From contig CAJQUW010016158.1 of NCBI GenBank assembly GCA_907163375.1, forward strand, positions 186,001-250,000: DNA of 64,000 bases, written 5' to 3'. The position numbers were made by a program, and so were the translations under genes. This DNA comes from Prostheceraeus crozeri. Lineage: Eukaryota; Platyhelminthes; Polycladida; Euryleptidae. Of the stretch, positions 12,127 through 24,780 are shown one piece after another. How positions within the stretch are numbered: position 1 is the first letter of the stretch; every line of letters begins with the position of its first letter. A model generated the notes under the pieces. It saw nothing but the letters and a program-made list of their open reading frames with translations. It searched no databases and was not told the origin of the DNA.

Positions 12127-14791
12127 TGAAATTTTGTTCGGAAAGAATTTCAAAACGGTTTTTCTCAAAAGCAAATCCCTTGTAGTCATCACTTCTGCCT
12201 GACAACAAGAGCTTCTGTTCGTCAGTTTTTGTTGAGCTTGTCCACAACGCAGAGCATCCCGCTGCCCTCCTGATGATTCCACACTGGATCGTTTGAAGAG
12301 GTGGAGTTCCTTATCTTGAGTGACTTCAGTGTGGACTTCTAACGCCAAGTTTTAAGTTAGTTCAGTTGAAGTCATCAACACGGAAGATCGTGCAGAATTT
12401 CAAATTTCCATAGAAGCAATGTGCTTAAAAAATAAATTATGTTCACTCGTTGCACCGAAATAAACACCTGAGTTACAGGCATATTCAAGATTTAGCAGTC
12501 ATATGCCAGGTTAGATCAATACCGAGTCAAGTCTAACTGATGCATCAAAGTTGTTGTAGCCATGGAGAAAGAATGTATTACGATGCTAACTACAGAAAAA
12601 TTGAAAGGACTTTTGGCTTATCGTAATTAGTGATGCTCAACGATGATGTGCGTTGTAACCTGGTTGCAACAGATAAGCACCAACTTCGGAGATAATCAAT
12701 ATCTTAAAGTGCGATACATGTTATTCATGAATGCGAATCACACATGTGTTTAAAGTGACGGAGTCGCACTATTAGCGGACAAAGAAAATTAATATGTTTA
12801 AAAATAGCGAAGTTGCAAATTGCAGAAAGACAAAATACTAGCATCCAAACTGCATAACAAGTCAAGGCATACAAGATGAAATTTTAAAATCAAACCATGG
12901 AAGTCAAAAGATGATGTACTTATGAAAACAAGTTACGAGGAAAAGGCTTGGATTAATAAATGCCGCATGGAATTGGAATTTCAGTATTTTTCTATGGGAA
13001 TGTCGAACGTGATTATTATAATGATGCCATACTGCTACGATTAGTTAATGTCAGCATGCTTGCAGTGTCTTGAAAAATGGTTCATAGTTGATAAGTATAT
13101 ACGCACTATGAACGTCAAAATCCTGCATGTGACTAATCATAAATAGATTAACAATGAATAAAATGACAGCGATATGTCAAATTGCCATGCAAAGGATGTG
13201 CGGCTGGTAGGACTCGAACATGCGACTCCAGGTTATCTAAACCTGTCGTTCTACCGACTGATGTAGGACTCCTCTCGTGCGACCGATGTCAATTGTAAGG
13301 ATCAAGGCCTCATCAACACATGAGTTGTCATAGCAATTATAATCAGCGAATAAATGTTTCATCACAAATGTCACTGCCGATATTAACACCAGTAGCGGGA
13401 ATCGTGCATAGGCAATGTTCGAGAACAACAAAATGAGGTATTTTAAGATCAACTGAGACTTTGTAAAAAGCTGATGTATTCCACAGTTTTTTAGATCTCG
13501 AATGCCATCTATGGCGCGCCAACAGACCCATCGTCTAAATCAGTAATCTATAACATAATTACAAAATTCATTTTCTTCTCTGGAAAACATGTCGCATTGG
13601 TTAGGTCCGCCTCTGAAAGGTGAATCGGAGTCGGTTATTAGAATGTCAATAAATTATAGAATAGCCCAGACCGCTATCACAACGGGCCGGGCATATATCG
13701 ATTGTTTTGAACCAATTATATCAGAGTCGGCATCATGAAAATGCACATGTACTTGAACCGTGTGGTTTTCCTTGATTACATCGCCATACGTGTACATTAG
13801 CGCAATCATAGAAATATCATTGTCACCGAAAAATGCGTACCTACGTTTGATTACTAAATCATATCCATAGTTATATGAATATGGACCCATGTATCATTCG
13901 GATGCTACATCAGGTTCAACAGTCCGAAAAAGTACATTTATAAAAAATAAAGAAGTGATGCATATTATCATTATTTTGAAATATTTACCTGTAGCGATAA
14001 AGTGCAAAGCAATAATTTTCTGAACGCCTGTTTTGTTGCGATGCACTGTGATGCAATTAACAAGATATAAATAAATCGAGAAGCTTGAGTAACTGAGCTA
14101 ATAGCATTATAGAGCATAATGCATACAATGACAAGTTCAAAGTAATAGTCAAGTAGTGAATAGCTACCTTTTGAAAACAAATCAAAGCATGTTATATGCA
14201 ATTCATCATTTTCAATTATCTTGCCTGTCATGCTACTGGCATGAATTATTCATGTTTTGAGCATTGTCGGTCTTTGTGGCAAAATGATGACTAGCGGATT
14301 GGCACTGCGGTTGAATCCTGGGAATGTTATTGGAAGTCTGCATCTAACAGCATTGTAACGCTCCAGCAATAATTGATCATGTCAGTACCATCCAGTTCCG
14401 ATGGGAGCAGTGACCATAAAGCTTCTTCATCCGGCTACCCTTGTTTTCCAATTCAAAACTGCTTTGTTTAAATCGTATGGAACAAAATTGTACTAAGGGC
14501 ATTTCAACAGAATAATACTTCGTGCCGTAGTCTAATGGCATCATCTGAAATAGATAAACAAGACCAGTTGCATTCAATTTGCTTGGTGCATCTTTTATCT
14601 GATCTCAAATCATCAGACAATGAAAAAATTTTAGTTCATTATATGTATCACTTTATTTATGAACAATGGTATCCATCCGCGTAAGTTTGTCTAAAAAGTC
14701 CCAAGTGAGATAAAGCATCAAGTACATGATTATAAGAACTTGCCATTATGAAATTAAGTTATCATTTCAAAAACACAGTTTTCACCACAAG
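12127..14791. other. No protein gene seen
   Basis: Intergenic sequence containing the tRNA-like remnant at 13199-13272. The other open frames (12055-12348, 13237-13531, 13654-13890, 13971-14231, 14377-14577) have no recognisable domains and atypical composition. Confidence 0.5.
13199..13272 (-). pseudogene. tRNA-like remnant (tRNA-derived repeat or pseudogene)
   Basis: On the minus strand an A-box-like CATCAGTCGGTAGAACG is followed by a possible anticodon arm (CAGGT, 7-nt loop, ACCTG). Then comes a B-box-like TGTTCGAGTCC. The acceptor and T stems do not pair well, so this is not a functional tRNA. It looks like a tRNA-derived SINE head or a pseudogene. Confidence 0.35.
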
Positions 14792-15505
14792 ATGCCATTA
14801 GCTGGAATGTTAAAAAGTGTATTTGTTGCAGCTGTGATTGTATTTTCAATTGCTTGTGAAGAATCGCAACTTTTCGACGTTACTTTTACGGACACTTATG
14901 ACGTTAACGCTGCCTTTGTACAAGTTGGTCAATATACCACTTCACAATGTGCGTTTTACTGCGCATTTAAAGACGAATCTTGCGTAGGTCTTCTTGTTTT
15001 GCCAACAGGGAGCTGCTACGTTCTAAAGAAGTCTGATCTCTGGAATGAAACCACTACATTTGGCAAGGTTCAAATGTTAATTCGAAGAGGTAAAGAAAAT
15101 CCTTATTGTTCGGAAACCAATTTCACCTATAGAAGAGGCAGCTCACGCTACCGACTGGTAACAGCTGCTTCGTCATGGATGAGGGCCGCTAATTACTGTG
15201 AAGTCTACAACAGTAAATTAGCTCAAATTTCCACGACGAGTGAATTCAATTTTGTCAATGCGATTACTTCGGGTAACAAATATGTCGGATTGTATCAACA
15301 TGACGAGCCAAAGGAACCAGACGGAGATTGGTTTTGGCACAGATCGGAGCAACCACAAACAACAGCTATCAGAGCTAAATGGGCAAGCGGGCAGCCCAAT
15401 AACTTTGGTGGTAATCAGGATTATGGAGCCATCTTAAGCAATTACTTACATGACGCTGCAGATGAAAATCATTACAAATTCATATGTGAATGTTTCATCG
15501 TATGA
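14792..15505 (+). CDS. Secreted C-type-lectin-like protein with apple-like N-terminus
   Basis: A 237-aa single-exon host gene. I chose the ATG at 14792 because it gives a clean signal peptide (residues 1-22: hydrophobic FVAAVIVFSIA, then CEES). The 22 codons upstream in the same frame look untranslated. Residues 27-98 hold a cysteine-spaced block (C53, C57, C64, C75) like a PAN/apple domain. Residues 106-235 form a C-type lectin fold with WMRAANYCE, a WASGQPNNFGG segment and terminal ICEC. QPN at 201-203 takes the place of the EPN/QPD sugar-selectivity motif, so a calcium-dependent sugar-binding role is possible. The WND motif is not obvious. The product is probably secreted and may act in recognition or adhesion. 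An ATTAAA lies about 120 bp downstream. Confident on the fold, not on the ligand. Confidence 0.82.
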   Translation: MPLAGMLKSVFVAAVIVFSIACEESQLFDVTFTDTYDVNAAFVQVGQYTTSQCAFYCAFKDESCVGLLVLPTGSCYVLKKSDLWNETTTFGKVQMLIRRGKENPYCSETNFTYRRGSSRYRLVTAASSWMRAANYCEVYNSKLAQISTTSEFNFVNAITSGNKYVGLYQHDEPKEPDGDWFWHRSEQPQTTAIRAKWASGQPNNFGGNQDYGAILSNYLHDAADENHYKFICECFIV

Positions 15506-17332
15506 TCGATTCATAAAATCTGGATGAGAACAGACAAATTTCTTTCCGTGAATCAGAGAATATGAACAGCAATTCATCTTTCTGAATCTGTTTTACATAC
15601 AAATATTGATGTCCCACTTAACCATTAAAAAATTCGACAAACCTGATGTACAATCTCTTTTTAGCTTAACTTATATTTTCTAGATCTTTTAAAACATATT
15701 ATTGGCTTAGTATGTCTAAGCAGCTTTACATGACAACAATAAGGCAATCGAATGACGCCATTTGACAGATCCACCAAAAAAATGAGTCATTCCTTTTTGG
15801 CGATTTGGTTGAGCAATTTAGCCTTATTATCATATCCCATCAAAATGCCCAAAAGTTGTGAAATAATTTGGCTGAATTCAGAACTCTGCACTTTGTTTTA
15901 TGCAACTTTTCATTAGATCATTTTATTATTTAACAATGAAATTGAAAATTAGATTCATTGTCATTAAGCCCTTCCGTGACTTTTTATGAATTGAAATAGT
16001 GAAGTTACGTGTAAAGTTCGGATCACCAATTATTATTTGTTTGATGCTACGACCTACAAGTGCTTCACCTGCCAAGCAGGGTCTCCTGGATAGTGATGTG
16101 CGGTTATAATCATGGTTGCGTTAACCGCTGTAACCGCGGTTATTGACCGGTTACGACTAAAAGTACCACGGTTAACGTGATCAACGAATACGGTTCATCA
16201 CGGTTGCATTTTGAATTGGAATATATTTTTACTCTTATTTGTTTTAACTTTTGGAACTTTAAATGAGTGACAATTGAATGCTGTCTTGGGGTTAAACAAA
16301 ACAAGATATTTAACGAAATCTGAACAGTGTCAGAATCATAATAGTATCATGAAAGTTAGCCTAATTGTGCACGCACGTTAGGTTTGTGCATTTGTCGTGA
16401 AATAAGAAGCTCTGTTGGATGGCTGCGTGGACAAGTAGACGACTACGACATGATATATTACATAATTGGCTGCAAGTTCTAATATATTACCTGTTGGGCA
16501 ATTCTTGTTTAAGACGCGCCAATATGAAAAATATGTCTTTTCGTGTGGAATCCAAATATAAGCAAGATCGTAGTGCAATTTTTCCTACAGATCAGTAATG
16601 CTACACCTCTAGTATGTGGGACACATGAAATTTTCGTTCTTTGCCGAGGCTTCATTATTTAGATTGAAGTCGGTCTTATGACAAATGACCGATTTCTCAT
16701 GTCCACAATAAAATTACTTTACTAAGATGTGAAATTTTGCATCATTGATGAAGGACTCGAACTATAGCCTCTATGCCATTTGTGGGATAGCGTTGTCTCA
16801 TATATAAAATACTGTATCAAATGACTGTGATGTACAGAATGCAGAATATCGAACTATACGTAATGGAAAATATCGTAATCAGACCGACGGTTTGCATAGA
16901 TGTTTTAAGCAATGTTGCGCGAATATTTCTGAACATTTTTTGTGTAGTAATAATGTAAAGTGATCTTTAAAAATAAAGGATATTTGAGGAACATTGGAGC
17001 TTCAATTTTTCCTTTATATCAAACATTTTTTTCTATCATGAAATAATTTTTGTTCTGATCAAAAATCGTAATCAGACCGACGGTGCTTTGCAGAGGTTTG
17101 CCTGAATTCTCGTCACTTACAAGAGCTATAATTCAGGGCAATGATACAACGAATGATTGTGTTCACAATGGCATAAATTGTAATTTGTCAAATGGCTTAA
17201 CTTATTCATAATTCTTCGATAATACCAAAACCTATAATTAGACCGACGTCGGTCTGATGACAAAGCGGCGGTCTGATTACATAACTTATAATTTTTATAC
17301 ATATTCTCTATATTGAAACTTGAAATGTATAA
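15506..17332. other. No gene; scattered short repeats
   Basis: A stretch rich in alternating GGTTA/TAACC runs at 16094-16215 begins TAGTGATGTGCGGT and resembles a hAT terminal region, but no opposite end was found. A short motif cluster lies at 16874-17280. No coding signal was seen. Confidence 0.4.
16874..17280. repeat. Recurring GTAATCAGACCGACGG motif cluster
   Basis: The motif GTAATCAGACCGACGG occurs near 16876 and 17068. A diverged copy near 17237 is joined to its inverse, forming the palindrome ACCGACGTCGGT, and an inverse form follows (CGGTCTGATTAC near 17270). A related GTCGGTCTTATGAC lies near 16669. Spacing is irregular and the function is unknown. Confidence 0.5.
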
Positions 17333-17815
17333 CCCACAGAATTAGATTGTTTAATCGTATCACTTTGCTAGAAGTGCAAACTGATTCAAACAAATGCACA
17401 TGCAGGAACTTAATAAGTGGGCAAAAAGAAATTTTTAATACCTTACAGAGATAGGAAAAATAGTCGTGCGTCGCTTGCGGATTGCTCTAAATTCCTTCAA
17501 AATGCTCCGATCGCCACGTTTCTTTCAGATTCGAAGAATTCAGATCATTGCGCAGAAGTTTTCTCGATAATGTTGGGCCCTCCGATCATTTCAAAAAAAG
17601 TTAGCAGGCGCATGAAAAAACGTTCACAAACTTCCCTGTAGAACTTGACATCGTCTGTGTCTCTTGGCTGTGTGATCCGGTTGATAACAGTCACTGAAAC
17701 TTTGCACAATTTGGCATGTTTAATGTTGAACTGGCTGCTTATTGTTCGATTGCTATGGTATTTAGTCAGGAGATTGCGCCATTTCATTTACGTTACATGT
17801 TCCAATGCTTCCCTT
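17333..17815. repeat. Dispersed repeat, inverted partner of 91-575
   Basis: The reverse complement matches 91-575. It contains an 80-aa open frame on the minus strand (17545-17787) with a protein-like composition (for example FYREVCERFFMRLLTFFEM), but I do not recognise a family. It may be a fragment of a transposon gene or of an unknown host exon. Confidence 0.75.
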
Positions 17816-19490
17816 AGCACGCATCTTTACTGGTAATCTTTTTATGTAGATGTATTCACGGATATCAGCATCAACCTTCCAGGAAACTATTAAAAATTAT
17901 TTTCTTAGTTCATGAGTAAGGAAAGTACACTGCTTAAGACGTTTACAGCCCTTCCATGATACTGCAGACCTTTCAAGTTAAATCAAATTTACTTTTTGTA
18001 AGAAAATGCATTTTTAAAAAATCTGTCGGACGTACACAGCCTAGATTAAACATGTTATCCATGAAAGAAAAGGTCGATAGGAAATAATAATACCATGTCT
18101 AGGTGCAGCTAAACATCCTTTATGAATAATTATTTATTGGTGGCAGATATTCGATACTTCATTTTTTCATGTACATTGTGTACTTCCGACAGATCATGTA
18201 CTCTTTTTGTGAGAGCAATTTAGTATAGTAAACCTCATCGGATCAATTTGATTTTTGTTTTAGATTGTAGCTAATACCCCAAAAAATGGAATTAAAGTGT
18301 TTGTTTTAGTACATTTTTTGTATTTTCGATAGAATATTTGAGGAAGTAATGTTTCGAAAAAAAAGAAAATCTATCGAGTACGTCAGATTGCTTTAAATTT
18401 CATTTCCGCAAATATGAATGCGCTAGGGATGCTCAAGTATGAAATTTTCAAAACTACATAACTTCACGATTGTTTGGTAAAAATTTCGTTCCAGAGTGCA
18501 ATGTATGCAGTTTTTGGCACCGCATCAAAGTATCGATTGTACGTCCGACAGATTTTTGAATTTCGTAACAGACCCGGCTGTGAGTAGGAAGACACGATCA
18601 GTGGAAAAGAAAATTTCTGGTGAAGATGTCACCATCAAGAATTGTGCAGACGTTTTCGAAAGAAACAGAATGCCGTCGTGTCAAAACCACAGTATTTGAA
18701 GGTCTTTATACATGTCATAGGCCTACAAAATTAAGCCTGCTATCAGAAAAGGAGTAGGACTAGACAAAATCTACCGCATCTATTTGTTTCGTTTTGGAAT
18801 AAAGAAACCATAGCTTCTTCTAATGTACCTGCTCGGGAAAAAGCAACACAAAGCCGATCACACCATGAGTACATATAATAGCATGGTTAGGATGTTACGG
18901 ACAAATACTTCCGAGAACACAAAATCTGCAAGCCAAAAAACCGACGATTGTTTTATGGCCTATTTACTTAGGCCATCCTAGAGCATCACATGAATAGGAA
19001 AGAATTCGGTTAGCCTATACGAACTTTTTGTAACCTAAATACAGGCTAAACATTTGCCATTTGCGGCGAAACTTAATAACGAAGAATATGTCCTCACCCT
19101 TGAATATACGATCACGCACACGTATTAGCCTGACCAATACATATCTCAGGAGAAGACAGAAAAATGAATTCTCTTTACCCAATGTGTCTCAATTAGCCAT
19201 AGCAGTGCCTAGTATGAGCATCGTTCACATTTAATGCGCGCAATGATTATGGTTGAATTCAGCTTACTCTTTGACATAGCCTCCAGGCCTGTGGATTTGT
19301 GGACTAAAGTTTGTTCTCAATTCTAGTCCAGCATTCTAGCAGCTACCGATGCAGCTAGTGCATCGTTTCTTTCGCAGCAAAATGCGATCATATTCTAGAA
19401 GCACAGTGTAGGTGCAATTAGCATGATGAGGCGCACACGCTAATAAACGTAATACAAACAGTAATTGACCAGGCGACGGGAGAAGATAAT
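17816..19490. other. No gene seen
   Basis: AT-rich intergenic DNA. Only short, featureless open frames occur (for example 18496-18699). Confidence 0.5.
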
Positions 19491-20441
19491 GATTTTCCAC
19501 AGAAAAAGCGTAACAAAAACTCTCCGAAGTTTACGGTCGTTGATGTAATAAAGTTAAATTGGTAGACGACAGATCTTCGGCCTCCAGCATCTTCACTGGT
19601 CGATCTTACAATAAAAGGCGTCACGAGGCAAGCAAAACCGTGTGAAGATATATGAAGAATGAGTGATATTAAGAAATGTGCTGGCTGTATAAATGCATTA
19701 AAAATATTTTGGAAAGTAATGGTTATGATAAGAGGGAGATAAATATTAGCAAGTCAAATAAAGTAAATAAAACCTGTCAAGAGAGGAAATTGAATTTCAA
19801 ACTGTCATATGTAAATGATCGCTGTAACCGCAAAGTTAATAGAGTGATTAAAAAGTGTGATTTAATGAGTAAAGCTGCAATTCAGTGTCTTTTCTAAAAA
19901 TTAGCTAAACAGATAAATCTTGCAACTGTAATATTTGTTAAGACTTGGTAAATACAAAATTTACTTGTAGAGACCGCTTTGTAGTTTACCAATACGTATG
20001 CGTTCATTGCGGAGAAAAATAATAGCAGCGCTTTGTATCATCAACATCTCATAGACAAACACAACGGAGAGGGCAGCATCGGAAATTTTCAGGTCGGTCT
20101 CATTAGTAAACTGTTCAACACACGAGACACAACAATAGCAGAAGCAAAGGCAATCACACACTTGAAACTTAAAATAAATTTGAAGTACGAACTTCCACAC
20201 TACAATCTGACTTCACAATTTAACATGCATTCATGCAGCCAGCACATTTCTTAATATCACTCATTCTTCATATGTCTTCACACGGTTTTGCTTGCCTCGT
20301 AACGCCTTTTATTGGAAGATCGACCAGTGAAGACGCTGGAGGCCGAAGATCTGTCGTCTACCAATTTAACTTCATTACATCAGCGACCGTAAACTTCGTA
20401 AAAACGGAGAGTTTTTGTTACGCTTTTTTTGTGGAAAATAC
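19491..20441. mobile_element. Foldback / MITE-like element with ~215-bp inverted arms
   Basis: Arms 19491-19702 and 20222-20441 are inverted complements with roughly 90 percent identity by eye, including shared blocks such as CTGGTCGATCTT and GAAGATCTGTCGTCTACC. The 519-bp centre has no coding signal. I did not find a convincing target-site duplication. It is probably a non-autonomous DNA transposon. Confidence 0.75.
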
Positions 20442-23066
20442 AAACACAGGAATATTCTTGATCTATGCATTTTGTATGTTTTGTAATTATGCTTTCGGTA
20501 TAACGGTTTTGTTTCATTCATAGAGCGTGACTTAATTGGCATCATCGAACACAATTTTTGCCATTAAAGTGCTGATATTGATGTGCTCATTTATACATGT
20601 ACATCATTCTTGTTAATATGCAGACAACATTCCCTTGTAGGCTTATACAGTGTAGGCATGCAATGCAAAATATAATATGTAGGCACGTGTAGACTTATAA
20701 TACTATAATAGTACTAAAATTTTATAATACTATAATAATACTATAGCCTACAATTTTGTATTATGTTATTGATATAAGAAATATTGCGAACTGTTGAGTA
20801 ACTACACACTCAATTTTGCTTTTCCTGACCGCTGAAATCATTTTCTCATAAAGTTTACTTACAGAATCATTAATCAGGTGATTTTTCTCTTCCATTTATA
20901 TACAGGTCCAATTCTTGTACTACGTTTACTTATTTCATTCTATCACCAGTAACAGCATCAATATAGGCCTAAGCTCGCCTGCATCGTTGTCCCGACGCCA
21001 CTTGTCACTTAACCGACGCCATGATTTCAACCATGGTGATTTTTTAACGAGTTACACACAAATGTTGTGGTTCTCACATACTTAAGATTGATCTATGATG
21101 GAGCACACATCATTTAATGTAACATTTAATGAAATCCAGGACAAAAATTTTCTAAGACAAAAATTGCATCAAAATTAGGAGTTTTTTTTTGGATTTTCCC
21201 TATAACTGAATTTCAACGGATCTCTGCTGAAGATTGTAGAACAGGAAAAAGCATTGCCAGTACATCGACAGGAATTGCAAGAAGTTGCTACAGGCCTGCA
21301 TCAGTTCAGTTCGCTATTCATTTAATGAACGGCACAATCTTAGGTCAATTCAATTCAGTGGCAGTTGCTAGAATATCTCGTTCCCTCAACTCACTGGCCC
21401 TCTGGTAAGAAGTACTTGTCCAACCGTACTTGTCTTGTACCAATTTCTTTTATGTTTGGGGCACATATAGTACTCCCTCGCAGATAATTCAATGTGCTTG
21501 TCATTTTACATGTTTTGATAGGTGCTTTATTAATTTCAACTCATAATAACTTTTAAGACGATTCAGTAGGCCTACATGCACAACAATGCACTTCACTAAA
21601 CAACTAAGGAAGATAATATCATGCATGCAGGCCAATTGCGCACGAATCAGAATTGTAATTTAAGAAATTGTGAAGCTTTTACACTAAATGTAGCGCTGAA
21701 ATAATTGGATTTATCAGCGGTTTTATCAGTCGATTACATTCACTTTGATCGGAGCAGGAATCAGTCTTCAACTCCTTCTTGGATAGATCCAAACTAGATT
21801 TATTTCTACAATAGTGAATAAAAAATGGGCTGACACTTCATACTACTTACAAATAGTCTGTAGTATTATTAAAGGGCAGAGTAGCTGAACAAGGTAGAAA
21901 AAGCAAAGTTGTGATTTCAATCAACACATTTAACATACCACAAAATTGTGTTTTTAAGATTAACGCAAACAGAATGCTGTCGGGATATTTGTGGATGAAT
22001 TCTGAAGTCGATTTTTTTATCTGCTAATGTCTGCATAAAGGCCTATATGGCCAGTTGCATGAACATTCAGACATATATGAGCTCGCAGTCTTTGATAATA
22101 GGGGGCCTACATTTATCAATAAGTTTGTAATCAGTTGGATCTATTCAGTGTTTTAGTGAGTATTTAGTTCAAAGTAACAAGATTCCTTGCTTGCGATCAG
22201 TTATGGATGTGAACGGTGAATGAGACTGTCTATGTGTGACTGTATATGACTGCAATGACTGTACATACCTTTCAAAAGAATAGCTAGATATTTTATAATT
22301 ACGAAGGCTCATTTCCTTAAATTTGTCGTTGTCCAAATATGACTGTATCCATCAGATTTGGCTTTATACTTGTATAGGCATGACAAAAACGATGTGATAA
22401 GTTTGTAGTCCTCTTTGTTAGCGCAAGTAGAAATTCGCACATGTACGCAGGCGTGAAGTAGGCCTATGCTGGTTACAGGGAGACCAAACCCTCCTCCCGG
22501 AGTGGTGGCCCATGATGTCATGCTACCTTGTAATGCGTCTCCATTGATTTTTAGTTACAACTGTTATTCGGCGGTTCAGTGAAATTGCTGGCATTGTACT
22601 TTTGTCAAATGTGACTTCAATTCCTCAAAGAGTAGATTTGGCTGAAGCGATCGTGCGATAAACGTTCAAAACTGTGGCCTGATTTTTCAATCAGTAGGGA
22701 ACAACTTAAACCACAATATCAGATGAATCTCAAATACTTCTGATGCCAACTTCTCTGCAAGTTGTATTACTTGATCCAAAAAGATATGTTTTGAAGTAAG
22801 AAAGCGTGTGTAACGCATATATACAGATTGGCTAAAACCTTCATTAAACAGATGCCAAGCTGATAATGCACCGGATCTCTTAGATTTCTGATCTCAGATA
22901 GATGTGGACAGCGTTAATACTCTACTACTTGACGTGATCAATGAACGGAAAATCAATTCCTTTTCCCCTTACTTCAGTTGACAAAATGTGCACTGTAATC
23001 ATGAACAATACCAAAATTCAGTCATTTCAGTGGGAGATATTAAATGTCAGTGAGTGACGCTACTGA
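20442..23066. other. No gene seen
   Basis: Intergenic sequence and likely 5-prime flank of the Tudor gene. The TAGGCCTA-type words scattered here recur across the window. No domain or RNA was recognised. Confidence 0.5.
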
Positions 23067-23544
23067 ATGGACGAGGATAATACTGTCGAGCGTAGTAAGA
23101 TTTCAACAGCATCAGATCAGTTTTATTATGAAGGTCAACGACTGGATGTAGAAATCACTCACATTTGCTCGCCGCATGAGTTCTGGTGCAGGAGTTACCA
23201 GCGGTTTCCAAAAGATGGGCCTGCAACCTACACTGAGTTTCAGAAGAATATGAAAGCGTGTTATTCTGATCTCGATCACATGGACGATTGTTATTGTGAC
23301 CAATTTGTCATTGGAGAACTGTATGCCGTGGAAAGCCCTCTAGATAATGAGGAGAGAGAATGGAGAAGATGTCGACTAATTGATCTACGAGATACAGAAA
23401 TCGGTTATATTCACGATATTGACACAGGCATGAAGGAGACAATATCAACAGGAAAACTGCGACCTCTAACACAGCAATTTCGTCTGCCTTCCCCCTACGC
23501 TTTGCGCTGTTCACTCTTGAATTTAAAGTGCCCGAACGACACCG
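23067..23544 (+). CDS. Tudor-domain protein, exon 1
   Basis: First coding exon of a 240-aa host protein; it is joined to 52335-52579. The ATG at 23067 directly follows an in-frame TGA, which fixes the start. Residues about 10-159 match an extended Tudor fold: an SN-like strand segment (LDVEITHICSPHEFW), a linker helix (YTEFQKNMKACYSDLD), then the Tudor barrel with FVIGELYAVES, EWRRCRLIDLRDTEIGYI, HDIDTGMKETI and LRPLTQQF. Extended Tudor domains bind methylated arginines, typically on PIWI proteins, in germ-granule and piRNA assemblies. The exon ends ACCG followed by GTGAGT (donor at 23545, phase 1). The open frame itself runs only three codons into the intron. Confident on the domain; the paralogue (TDRD type) is not resolved. 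Confidence 0.8.
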
Positions 23545-23825
23545 GTGAGTGAGTCTTCGTGATCAGTTCTTCTACGTGCATTTTTATATACTCATGAATA
23601 ATTGATACCAATAAAGACAGCATAAGTGCGACACATAAGTGTGTGCGCTAGCGATTCTCCTTCTTTGGTAAAAAGTTGGGCGAATAATAATTGTTGAAGA
23701 ATGGCAGGCGCTCTCAATTCTGTCGTACTGAGTTGAAAGAAGTTTGGTATTCGAATTGCGATAAGATACTCCTCTTACAATCTGAAGAGGAGGATAGGCA
23801 TCAATGAATTTTCCACAAATAATAA

Positions 23826-24440
23826 ATGAACTCTAACAAATCCACAAACTTCAACAGACTAACATCCCTTCTCTATTCATTTGATACATTGTATATTACA
23901 CCAAGGGCGGGCAAGCTTGCACCACATATAACCAAACACGTTCTACCAACGAAAACATCGAAACAGGCGTCCCACAATGAGGAGTTCTCTCCAGGGATTG
24001 CAATTCACCCAAGAAAAAAACCCGGAAAATCGGGAAAAACCAGGGGTTGAATGCATAAATTTGAAATATTTACATTAGATTAATTTCGCGAAAAACCGGA
24101 AAATTGCGATCCTTGGTTCTCTCCCCCTTCCTCTTCAATTTTAAATGCAAGACATTCCACTTCCAAGAGACAAGAACAACAACAACTTCCAGGACAACAA
24201 CAAGAGACCATCGTGGCCACCTACAAGGCCATCACACGTCCCCTCTTGGAATACACATCAACAGTCTGGTCACCAATTATCTCACAAACAATGACAAACT
24301 ACAGGCAATACGGAACAAAGCGCTCAGGATCGTCACAGAATGCGCACGCGACACGAACACACAGCACCTCCCGACGAAACACACATTCTCTCCATTGCTG
24401 AACACCTCACATTAGACGTAAAACAGCTTTTAAACAGAGC
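23826..24440 (+). pseudogene. LINE reverse-transcriptase fragment
   Basis: The translated remnant has APHITKHVLPTKT followed, after a small hAT insertion, by ATYKAITRPLLEYTSTVWSPI and a frame-shifted NKALRIVTECARDTNTQHL. This is the conserved C-terminal part of a jockey/RTE-like non-LTR reverse transcriptase. Frames change at least twice and stops occur, so it is a dead, truncated copy. It lies in the first intron of the Tudor gene, in the same orientation as the gene. Confidence 0.65.
23992..24115. mobile_element. 124-bp hAT-type MITE inside the LINE
   Basis: The ends CAGGGATTGCAATTC and the inverse of CAAGGATCGCAATTTTC are flanked by the 8-bp direct repeat GTTCTCTC (23984-23991 and 24116-24123). 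The length and 8-bp duplication fit a very short non-autonomous hAT. It splits the LINE remnant, so it is younger than the LINE insertion. Confidence 0.8.
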
Positions 24441-24554
24441 CAAATGTCAACACTAACCTCTCCATCTCCCACGAACAACCACCACCTCTCAGACAACAAA
24501 AATCAACCTCTGTTGACAAAAATCAACGAATGAATTTCCAGTTACATTCGCTAT

Positions 24555-24760
24555 TACATAGGAAATATGTTGGAGCGTCAAGTAGATCTGTGGAAGAAAG
24601 AGTTGAAGAACATAAGAGAAATGTAAGAAAATTTGACACGCATTCAGAAATATCCAATCACATCGCAAACGAAGACCATTAGTTCAATTGGAGTTCTAAG
24701 AAAATCATTGACAAAGAAAGTAATTATAAAAGCAGAGTGGTAAAGGAGGCAATATAGAGC
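24555..24760 (+). pseudogene. Penelope-type GIY-YIG endonuclease fragment
   Basis: The frame reads KYVGASSRSVEERVEEHKR, then FDTHSEISNHIANEDH, a stop, then NWSSKKIIDKESNYKSRVVKEAI. This is the GIY-YIG endonuclease tail found at the C-terminus of Penelope-like reverse transcriptases. Only the tail is present and it is interrupted by a stop near 24680. Confidence 0.65.
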
Positions 24761-24780
24761 AGACATCATAAAAGTGGAAA

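Noticed and set aside
13199-13272. Functional tRNA gene
   Set aside because: A and B boxes are recognisable but acceptor and T stems do not pair.
16093-16215. hAT element starting TAGTGATGTGCGGT
   Set aside because: Only one end-like sequence found, with no inverted partner or 8-bp duplication.
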